From the NCBI GenBank assembly GCA_903901335.1, contig CAIUQR010000147.1, forward strand, positions 1 to 64,000: a stretch of DNA of 64,000 bases, in the 5' to 3' direction. A model generated the notes under the pieces. It searched no databases. It was not told where the DNA came from and saw nothing but the letters and a program-made list of their open reading frames with translations. The translations under genes and the position numbers were made by a program. Positions 1 to 7,154 of this stretch are shown here, one piece after another. Source of the DNA: an uncultured delta proteobacterium. GTDB lineage: Bacteria > Desulfobacterota > Desulfobulbia > Desulfobulbales > Desulfocapsaceae. Position 1 is the first letter of the stretch, and each line of letters starts with the position of its first letter.

Positions 1-81
1 CATTCCGAACACGGAAGTTAAGCTCTTCAGCGCCGATGGTACTGCATGGGAGACTATGTGGGAGAGTAGGTCGCCGCCGAA
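1..81 (+). rRNA. rrf: 5S ribosomal RNA, 3' part (cut by window start)
   Basis: The first ~80 bases match the conserved middle and 3' half of bacterial 5S rRNA: the segment CCGAACACGGAAGTTAAG, then GATGGTACTGC and GGGAGAGTAGGTCGCCGCC. The 5' third lies outside the window, so an rRNA operon (16S-23S-5S) probably ends here. The exact 3' end is uncertain by a few bases; a strong terminator follows. Confidence 0.93.
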
Positions 82-93
82 TTCCTTTATAAC

Positions 94-135
94 AAAAAGC
101 CCCTGAGTGCTCGCGCGCTCAGGGGCTTTTTGCTT
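94..135 (+). terminator. Rho-independent terminator of the rRNA operon
   Basis: A perfect 14-bp inverted repeat (AAAAAGCCCCTGAG at 94-107 with CTCAGGGGCTTTTT at 118-131) encloses a 10-base GC-rich loop and ends in T-rich sequence. It lies 13 bases after the 5S rRNA. The A/T flanks make it plausible in both directions, so it may also stop the RND operon arriving from the minus strand. Confidence 0.9.
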
Positions 136-146
136 TTGATCAGCAA

Positions 147-188
147 CTCACACTATTTGCAGCCGTTCTCACACTATTTGCAGCCGTT
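147..188. repeat. Tandem direct repeat, 2 x 21 bp
   Basis: Two perfect head-to-tail copies of a 21-bp unit beginning CTCACACTATTTGCAG lie between the rRNA terminator and the stop codon of the RND gene. No function is evident; replication slippage is the simplest explanation. Confidence 0.85.
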
Positions 189-203
189 TCGTGTGAATAT
201 CAA

Positions 204-3200
204 TCAATCCTGTTTGTCGACCTGACGCTGGTCTTTAGAGTGATCCTTGGCTATCAGCATATAGATGGAAGGGATTACGAAGAGGGTGAACAGGGTGCCG
301 ATGGTCATCCCACCGACTAATACCAGACCGATAGAGTTCCTTGCCAGTGCCCCTGCACCGGTTACCAGTGTCAGCGGAAAGTGACCGGCGATGGTTGCCC
401 CGCTTGTCATTAGAACAGGCCGAAGACGCGTCATCGCGGCCTCATGGATGGCCTCACGCTTGGAAAGCCCCTTTTCCTGGAGTTTATTGGCAAATTCGAC
501 TATCAGGATACCGTTCTTAGAGACCAGGCCGACCAGAGTGACCAGCCCGACCTGTGAGTAGATATTCATGGTCGTGGTCCAACCATGGGTCCAGAACTGG
601 ACGCTCGGATCGGGCATCTTCAGGAAGGTGAAGATCAAGGCTCCAAACATCGCCAGAGGTACCGATCCCGCCAGGATGACAAAGGGGTCACGGAAGCTGT
701 TAAACTGGGCGGCAAGCACCATAAAGATAAGGATTACCGCAAGTCCGAAGGCCGGCAGAAATTTGTTGCCTTCAGTCCGGAGTTGGCGGGACTCACCTGT
801 GTAATCAAGAACATATCCTTTAGGTAGGATCTTTCCAGCCTCATCTTCCAAGAAACGTAGGGCCTCATCGAGTGGTCGCACAGCCACTCCACTGATTTTT
901 ACCGCATTAAGCTGCTGGAAACGGTTTAGAGAGCGCGCCCCTGTGGAATTCTTTATGGTGGCAACTGTGGATAACTGCACGAGGTTGCCACCGGGTCCGG
1001 TAACGTAGATATCCTCCAGTTGGTTCGGGTTCAGGCGGCCAATCCGCTGAATCTGAGGTATGACCTTATAGCTACGGCCGGCAATGTTAAAGCGGTTTAC
1101 AAAATTACCTCCCAGCATGGTTCCGATATCAGAACCCATCTGCTGGAGATTCAAGCCCATATCCGCCACCTTGTCACGATCGATTACAATCTCGGACTGG
1201 GACTGATCCATCTTGACATCAATAAGGGGAGGAAAGGCAAACATCTTGCTCTGCATGGCCTTCAGCTGAAGCTGCTGGGCGAATTCCAGAATTTGTCCCT
1301 GGTCGGCTGTCGAGGCGATAACAAACTCCACCGGAAACTGGCCGCCGCCTGGCAGGGCGGGAGGCGTGACCGGGAACATCCGGATACCTGGAATAGCATG
1401 GAGTTTCTGCTGGATCTCAGGCATGATCTGGAAAACATTCCGTTGCCGTTTATCCCAGGGTTTAAGCACCATGCCGCCGAAACCTGAGGAAGGAAAGGTT
1501 ATCTGAAAGGTAAAATCGGTCTCTGGAATACTCCTGAAGGCATCATTGGCCGCAGCCGCATAAAGGCTGTTCTGGTCCAGAGTGGAATTGGCCGCCGCAT
1601 CGAGGATGCCGAAAATAACTCCCTGGTCCTCGGCAGGTGCCAGCTCTCTGGCAGACATCATGAACATCGGAAAGGTCAACAGAACCAGGATGAACCAGAC
1701 CATGTAGACCGCCGGCCGCGCATTCAGGGTACCGTCCAGCAGGCGTCCGTAAAAATTCCGCAGCCGTTTGAAATCCCTGGAAATCCGACCGGCCAGGCCA
1801 TGTTCCTCAAGTCCCGGTTTCAGTATCTTGGCCGACATCACCGGCGACAGGGTCAAGGCCACGACCCCGGAGATCGTGACGGCACCGGCCAGGGTGAAGG
1901 CAAATTCCCGGAAGAGCGAACCGGTCAGGCCACCCTGCAGACCGATAGGGAGGTAAACGGCTGCCAGGGTTATGGTCATGGCGATGATCGGCCCGACCAG
2001 TTCTCTGGCGCCGTTGATCGCAGCATCATAAGGAGACTCGCCCGCGCTCAGGTGTCTCTCTACATTTTCTACTACGACTATGGCATCGTCCACCACAAGA
2101 CCGACTGAGAGAACAATGGCCAACAGAGTCAAAAGGTTGATTGTAAAACCAAAGGCCTGCATCAGGAAAATGCCACCGATAAGTGACACCGGAATAGCCA
2201 CAACCGGTATCAGCACCGACCGGAAGGAACCGAGGAACAGGAAGATGATCACTACAACGATAAGCAGGGTGTCAATCAGGGTCTTGATCACCTCATGGAT
2301 CGCGTTGGTGATATAATCGGTGGCATCATAGGCGATATGCGCCTCCATGCCGCTGGGCAGTTGTTTCTGGATGGATTCCATCTCCACCCGCACCCGTTTG
2401 ATCACGTCGATGGAGTTGGCGTTAGGCAGCGGCCAGATTCCCATGAAGACGGCAGATTGGCCGGAGAAATGTACCTCCGCACCATAGTCCTCGGCCCCGA
2501 GTGCCACTTGGCCCACATCTTCCAGACGGACAACGGCACCGTTTTCTTCCCGAATCACCAGCTTTTTAAATTCACGCGCCGAGCGCAGATCGGTATTGGT
2601 TGTAAGATTTATCTGGATCAACGATCCTTTGGTCTGGCCTACTGCGGCGAGAAAGTTGTTGGCAGCAAGGGCCTGACGGACCATCGCCGGACTAACGTTG
2701 TAGGCTGCCATCCGTTCTGGATTCAGCCAGATACGCATCGCAAAAGTCCGGCCTCCAAGGATATCGGCCCTCTGGACACCCTCAAGGGCTGAGAGTCTCG
2801 GTTGCACAACCCGGACCAGGTAGTCGGTGACCTCATTCTGGTGAAGCCCTTTCGCGGTAAAGCTCAGGTAGGCCGAAGCAAACTGGCTGTCCGCCGACTG
2901 AACATTCAGCGCCGGCACCTGGGCCTCGGGCGGCAGGTCACCACGGATCTGATCCACCTTGGAGCTGATCTCGGCCAGGGCCTTGATCGGATCGTAATTG
3001 AGCTTCAGGCGCACATTGATGGTGGAGAGCCCCTGGGCACTCTGGGATTCAATATAATCAATGCCGTCGGCAGCAGCTATGGCCCGCTCCAGAGGCGTGG
3101 TGATAAATCCCCTGACCAGCTCGGCATTCGCCCCCACATAGACGGTGGTGACGGAGACCACGGCATTATCACTGCGGGGGTATTGCCGGACGTTAAGGTT

Positions 3201-3290
3201 CTTGATCGCCTGGAGACCGACGATCACAATCACCAGGTTGATCACCACCGCCAGGACAGGTCGACGGATAAAAAGATCTGTAAGTTTCAT
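204..3290 (-). CDS. RND multidrug efflux transporter, HAE-1 family inner-membrane pump
   Basis: The 1028-residue protein has the usual AcrB/MexB-family length and organisation: an N-terminal transmembrane helix (IRRPVLAVVINLVIVIVGL), a large periplasmic loop, a helix cluster, a second periplasmic loop and a final helix cluster. The proton-relay aspartates in TM4 are present (GLVVDDAIVVVENVER) and so is the TM10 lysine (GLVSKNGILIVEFA). It should export drugs or other amphiphiles from the inner membrane or periplasm using the proton gradient, together with the adaptor encoded 69 bases upstream and a TolC-type channel not found in this window. The substrate cannot be told from sequence. The gene order adaptor-pump on one strand indicates an operon reading toward the rRNA operon. 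Confidence 0.95.
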   Translation of the reverse strand: MKLTDLFIRRPVLAVVINLVIVIVGLQAIKNLNVRQYPRSDNAVVSVTTVYVGANAELVRGFITTPLERAIAAADGIDYIESQSAQGLSTINVRLKLNYDPIKALAEISSKVDQIRGDLPPEAQVPALNVQSADSQFASAYLSFTAKGLHQNEVTDYLVRVVQPRLSALEGVQRADILGGRTFAMRIWLNPERMAAYNVSPAMVRQALAANNFLAAVGQTKGSLIQINLTTNTDLRSAREFKKLVIREENGAVVRLEDVGQVALGAEDYGAEVHFSGQSAVFMGIWPLPNANSIDVIKRVRVEMESIQKQLPSGMEAHIAYDATDYITNAIHEVIKTLIDTLLIVVVIIFLFLGSFRSVLIPVVAIPVSLIGGIFLMQAFGFTINLLTLLAIVLSVGLVVDDAIVVVENVERHLSAGESPYDAAINGARELVGPIIAMTITLAAVYLPIGLQGGLTGSLFREFAFTLAGAVTISGVVALTLSPVMSAKILKPGLEEHGLAGRISRDFKRLRNFYGRLLDGTLNARPAVYMVWFILVLLTFPMFMMSARELAPAEDQGVIFGILDAAANSTLDQNSLYAAAANDAFRSIPETDFTFQITFPSSGFGGMVLKPWDKRQRNVFQIMPEIQQKLHAIPGIRMFPVTPPALPGGGQFPVEFVIASTADQGQILEFAQQLQLKAMQSKMFAFPPLIDVKMDQSQSEIVIDRDKVADMGLNLQQMGSDIGTMLGGNFVNRFNIAGRSYKVIPQIQRIGRLNPNQLEDIYVTGPGGNLVQLSTVATIKNSTGARSLNRFQQLNAVKISGVAVRPLDEALRFLEDEAGKILPKGYVLDYTGESRQLRTEGNKFLPAFGLAVILIFMVLAAQFNSFRDPFVILAGSVPLAMFGALIFTFLKMPDPSVQFWTHGWTTTMNIYSQVGLVTLVGLVSKNGILIVEFANKLQEKGLSKREAIHEAAMTRLRPVLMTSGATIAGHFPLTLVTGAGALARNSIGLVLVGGMTIGTLFTLFVIPSIYMLIAKDHSKDQRQVDKQD

Positions 3291-3359
3291 GAATTCGATG
3301 CTCTTGAAAGTAATTCCTGGACGTTAGCTACCGCATAATCCATTGGCGAAACTGATCGA

Positions 3360-4490
3360 TCAGCTGTTCTCCGGTTTCGGGGCAAGCTTGAATTCTGGGA
3401 CAATTCGATTATCCACAACAACGGATTGACCATTTCGCAGCTTAAAGACGCCGGTGGTCACAACAGTGTCACCCTCTTTCAAACCGGAGAGCACGGCGAT
3501 AAAGTCTCCCCGTTTTTCGCCAAGCCGGACAAACTGCTGACGGACAACTTTCCCCTCCTGACCGCTTTTCTCGTCTTTTTTAGTTTCAAGAACAAAAACC
3601 GAATCGCTGTATGGGGCATAGAGGATGGATGTGGTTGGAATAGCAAGCACCTCGTTTTCCGTAGGGAGCACGATCTGGACATCAACAAACATTCCCGGCC
3701 GCAGATGTTCCTGGGTGTTTTCCAGGGTTGCCTGGACTGAAATATTGCGGGTAGCGCTATCGACCTGAGGATTGATAGCAGATATCTTTCCCTCAATGGC
3801 ATCACCGGGAAGGGCATCCGAGGTTACTCGTACCCGGTAGTCGGTTTTTATCTGGCTCAGCTGATGCTGCGGCAACTGAAAATTGACAAAGATCGGATTC
3901 AAGGTCTGCAGGGAGACGATTGACGTTCCCTCTTTCAGGATCTCGCCCAGATTGACAAGACGGATTCCGAGCCGACCTGTAAAAGGTGCCCGGATGGTCT
4001 TTTTGGCGATAGCTGTCCTGATCGCGTCTGCCTGGGCCTTATTCGCTTTCAACTGGGCGTCGACATTGTCGAATTCGGAGCGGGAAATCGCATTCCGGGC
4101 CAGCAGCTGATCTATTCGGTTGTAATTATTCTGGGCAAGCATCACCTGGGCCTCGGCAGAGCGAAGCTGGGCCTCTTCGGTGGTTGTATCCTGTTTTAAC
4201 AGTATGTCTCCGGCATTCACCCTGGCTCCCGGTTCAAAAGAGATGTGCACCACTTTGCCGGCCATCTCGGCCGCCACTGTCACTCCTTGAACGGCCACGA
4301 GACTGCCCATGGAGTTCAGGGTTGACTCCCAGGAGCTCTTCTGCGCCGCCGCCACAGTCACAACCTCGGGCGGAAGGACCATCTTCTTTCCCTGGTCGAT
4401 CATTTTTTTAATCTGCAGGGCCTTAATACCACTGATCCCTCCCGCCAGGATGAGTAATCCAAGGAGTGTAAAGAATATTTTTTTCTTCAT
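3360..4490 (-). CDS. RND efflux periplasmic adaptor (membrane fusion protein, HlyD/AcrA type)
   Basis: This 376-residue protein begins with an uncleaved-looking membrane segment after MKKKIFFTLLGLL and has no lipobox cysteine. The lipoyl/barrel-sandwich half motif (GKVVHISFEPGARVNAGD) is followed by a coiled-coil hairpin (about residues 100-150), the second lipoyl half (IRAPFTGRLGIRLVNLGE) and beta-barrel domains. It bridges the downstream RND pump to an outer-membrane channel. I chose the ATG at 4490; a longer frame to 4580 adds 30 residues that do not look like part of the family. The start shares a ~190-base divergent promoter region with the U32 gene. Confidence 0.92.
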   Translation of the reverse strand: MKKKIFFTLLGLLILAGGISGIKALQIKKMIDQGKKMVLPPEVVTVAAAQKSSWESTLNSMGSLVAVQGVTVAAEMAGKVVHISFEPGARVNAGDILLKQDTTTEEAQLRSAEAQVMLAQNNYNRIDQLLARNAISRSEFDNVDAQLKANKAQADAIRTAIAKKTIRAPFTGRLGIRLVNLGEILKEGTSIVSLQTLNPIFVNFQLPQHQLSQIKTDYRVRVTSDALPGDAIEGKISAINPQVDSATRNISVQATLENTQEHLRPGMFVDVQIVLPTENEVLAIPTTSILYAPYSDSVFVLETKKDEKSGQEGKVVRQQFVRLGEKRGDFIAVLSGLKEGDTVVTTGVFKLRNGQSVVVDNRIVPEFKLAPKPENS

Positions 4491-4681
4491 AGCAAATGTC
4501 CGGTAAGAGATGGCTATACAGGTATTTTCCAATGTAAACGCGGTAATAATAATGACCGTACCGGCAATGTCAATGACCAAAACTGGCCTCTGGCATGTTT
4601 TGGAGAGTGAGAGTATACTTATTACCCGATGAAGGCAGGCTCTGGCCTGGCAGGAAGGAATCAGAAAGGACAGTGAACCGC

Positions 4682-6526
4682 ATGGACCCTCACACGATAG
4701 AGCTTCTCTCCCCAGCCAAGGACTGCGTCACCGGTATCGCCGCGATCGATCACGGCGCCGACGCCGTCTATATCGGTGCTCCGCGCTTTGGCGCCAGGGC
4801 GGCCGCAGGCAATACGATAGCCGAGATCAGGCAATTGACCGAATATGCGCATCAGTTCCATGCCATGGTCTATGTCGCCTTAAACACCCTTCTGAACGAT
4901 GAGGAACTGCAGGAGGCAGTGACGATTACCTGGCAGCTCTCTGAGATCGGTGTCGATGCGCTGATCATCCAGGATATGGGCCTGCTGGAATGCGATCTAC
5001 CGCCTCTGCCGCTCCATGCCAGTACCCAGTGCGATAACCGGACGAAGGAAAAGGTCAAGTTTCTGGAAGAGGTCGGCTTCACACAGGTGGTGCTGGCCCG
5101 TGAACTGAGCCTGGCACAGATAGCCCAAATCCGGACGGCGACCTCGGTGCCGCTGGAGTTCTTTATCCATGGGGCACTCTGTGTCTCGTACAGCGGCAGA
5201 TGTTTTATGAGCGAAACAGTGGCCGGCAGGAGTGCCAACCGGGGTGAATGCGCCCAGTTCTGTCGGCACCGCTATACCCTTAAGGACGGGGCCGGGAAAA
5301 TCCTTAAAAAGGACAGCCACTTACTCTCCCTGAAAGATCTGGATCTCTCGCATCATCTCCGGGCGCTTATAGATGCCGGGATCAGCTCGTTCAAGATTGA
5401 AGGCAGGCTGAAAGACACAGGTTATGTGAAGAATGTGACGGCCTTTTACAGAACGGCCTTCGACAGGATCATAGATGCGGATGAAAATCTGCTGCGGGCA
5501 TCTTCCGGCAGATGCACCTTCGCCTTTACTCCCGATCCAGCACGGACCTTCAACCGCGGAGGGACGGACTATTTTTTGATCAATCCGCAGAACAATCCGG
5601 GGTCCCTTTTAACTCCGAAATCGATCGGCAAGGAGATCGGGCATGTCCGAAAGGTTCTGGAGAATTCCTTCGAGATCGACACGATCGAGAAAGTTGCCAA
5701 CGGAGATGGACTCTGTTTCTTCACCACCGATGACACCCTGATCGGCCTGCGGGTCAACAGGGTCGAGGGGGCAAGAGTCTTCCCGAAAGACCGGGTGTTT
5801 CTGCTGCCGGGGACGACCCTGTACCGGAACTTCGACATCGTTTTTTCAAGGCAGCTGCAGAAGAGTGGGAAGTGCCGGAAGATCGCCGTTGCCGTCACTT
5901 TATCGGAGACCCCTGATGGATTTGGCTTCATGATCGAGGATGAAGACGGCTGCCGCTCATTTATTGACACCCCGCTCATTAAGGAGAAGGCCAGAAATCC
6001 GGAGACGATGCGGGAAATCCTGATCCAGCAGGTGCAAAAAAGCGGCAGCACCGTCTTTTCGGTGCAGCAGGTAGTCGTGGACATTGAACCGATACCCCAT
6101 TTCCCCGTGGCGTTGATCAATGATATCCGCAGGAAGGCCTTGGATGCCCATCTCCAGGTTCGTTTGCTGCAGCACGGAATCCCACAGGTGCCGCTCTTTC
6201 CGAATAACGTGCCATGGCCATCCGATCAAATCATGCCGTCGGCTCCGACCAACCGGAAGGCACTGGCGTTCTATGCCCGGCATGGCCTGACTACCTTGAT
6301 GGAGGCTGCATTCAAAAAATTGGAAGCCATCGTCCTGATGACCTGCAAATACTGCCTGAAGGTCCAGCTGGGCCTCTGTCCAGTGCTCGACAGACACGCC
6401 CCGAGACCTAGAGAGCCTCTTACCATCACCGATAACACCGGTACCTATGCACTGACCTTCGACTGCCGCAGATGCGAGATGACGGTTCTGCGGCGCTGCT
6501 CGACAACATCCCCGGCTCGGAAATAA
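4682..6526 (+). CDS. Peptidase U32 family protein, RlhA (YdcP)-like
   Basis: The protein (about 614 aa) opens with IELLSPAKD, typical of U32 proteins, and carries the family cysteine region HGALCVSYSGRCFMSE...NRGECAQFCR, which in tRNA/rRNA hydroxylation homologues is linked to an Fe-S cluster. The block SLKDLDL...FKIEGRLKD is characteristic of RlhA, which in E. coli hydroxylates 23S rRNA C2501; length is close to RlhA (653 aa). The C-terminal domain ends in two CxxC-type pairs (CKYC, CRRC). Start: ATG at 4682 preceded by AAGGA; a GTG at 4673 has too short a spacing. The stop overlaps the start of the next gene (TAATG), so the two are coupled. RNA hydroxylase function is inference from family; older annotation as a peptidase or collagenase is less likely. 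Confidence 0.85.
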   Translation: MDPHTIELLSPAKDCVTGIAAIDHGADAVYIGAPRFGARAAAGNTIAEIRQLTEYAHQFHAMVYVALNTLLNDEELQEAVTITWQLSEIGVDALIIQDMGLLECDLPPLPLHASTQCDNRTKEKVKFLEEVGFTQVVLARELSLAQIAQIRTATSVPLEFFIHGALCVSYSGRCFMSETVAGRSANRGECAQFCRHRYTLKDGAGKILKKDSHLLSLKDLDLSHHLRALIDAGISSFKIEGRLKDTGYVKNVTAFYRTAFDRIIDADENLLRASSGRCTFAFTPDPARTFNRGGTDYFLINPQNNPGSLLTPKSIGKEIGHVRKVLENSFEIDTIEKVANGDGLCFFTTDDTLIGLRVNRVEGARVFPKDRVFLLPGTTLYRNFDIVFSRQLQKSGKCRKIAVAVTLSETPDGFGFMIEDEDGCRSFIDTPLIKEKARNPETMREILIQQVQKSGSTVFSVQQVVVDIEPIPHFPVALINDIRRKALDAHLQVRLLQHGIPQVPLFPNNVPWPSDQIMPSAPTNRKALAFYARHGLTTLMEAAFKKLEAIVLMTCKYCLKVQLGLCPVLDRHAPRPREPLTITDNTGTYALTFDCRRCEMTVLRRCSTTSPARK

Positions 6527-6705
6527 TGGTTGCCATTATCACCATCGCCAAACGATGTATTGGCTGTGGCATCTGCTCTGAACAGTGCCCACAACAGGCC
6601 CTCACCCTGTCTCCTGATGCGATCCTGCGGGATAAGACCCTATGTAACGGATGCGGCAACTGCATTGAGGTCTGTCCGGCTTCAGTCCACGAGACAACCG
6701 GCTAA
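6526..6705 (+). CDS. Small 2[4Fe-4S] ferredoxin
   Basis: A 59-residue protein with two classical cluster motifs, CIGCGICSEQCP and CNGCGNCIEVCP, and little else: a bacterial 8Fe ferredoxin. Its ATG overlaps the stop of the U32 gene by one base (TAATG), implying translational coupling and making it a plausible electron donor to, or cluster partner of, that protein. A start further upstream inside the U32 gene is possible but adds a tail unlike ferredoxins. Confidence 0.88.
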   Translation: MVAIITIAKRCIGCGICSEQCPQQALTLSPDAILRDKTLCNGCGNCIEVCPASVHETTG

Positions 6706-6995
6706 GTCACGGATATGGCCATGGTGATGATCGAGATTTAATCAAGATGATTCAGGGTTGGAAACCGGATACTGTCCAGTATCGTATTCGCTTATGCATT
6801 TTGAATTACATGAACGGGATTCAGATTACCATATCGTATTCAATAAACAGCAGGATGAAGTTGCAAAATTTTATGAAAAATGCTGAAAAATATTTAATTC
6901 TGTTTAATTCAAGATTGTTATGAATTAAACATCTCTACGGCATACAAACTGGAACACCTCTTGCTAATAAAAGAGTAACTTATTCAGCCCCCCCT
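6706..6995. other. AT-rich intergenic region before a strong orphan terminator
   Basis: No coding frame with a credible ribosome site is visible here. The stretch ends in the very stable hairpin at 6996-7046, almost 300 bases after the ferredoxin stop. Either the U32-ferredoxin mRNA has a long 3' untranslated region or a short RNA is transcribed from here; I see no convincing -35/-10 pair to decide. Confidence 0.5.
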
Positions 6996-7046
6996 AACCG
7001 GGCGGGACCAACGAAGTGTGTTGGTCCCGCCCGGTTTCTTTTTTTT
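6996..7046 (+). terminator. Strong Rho-independent terminator
   Basis: A perfect 17-bp stem (AACCGGGCGGGACCAAC at 6996-7012 with its complement at 7020-7036), a 7-base loop and an uninterrupted T tract on the plus strand. It has no T tract in the minus direction, so it terminates rightward transcription and does not serve the minus-strand gene ending at 7155. Confidence 0.93.
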
Positions 7047-7154
7047 CGGCATTCTTCCAATCAGGTCGTTACTTCTTCTGCGTTGCAATCAAGTTGACAT
7101 CTACAACAGGAATGGAGGGATGTTATTCAGCACCCTTTTGAGGGGGAGGGGCCT

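Noticed and set aside
1020-3338. Several plus-strand frames opposite the RND pump gene
   Set aside because: They are antisense shadows of a strongly conserved coding sequence and have no ribosome sites.
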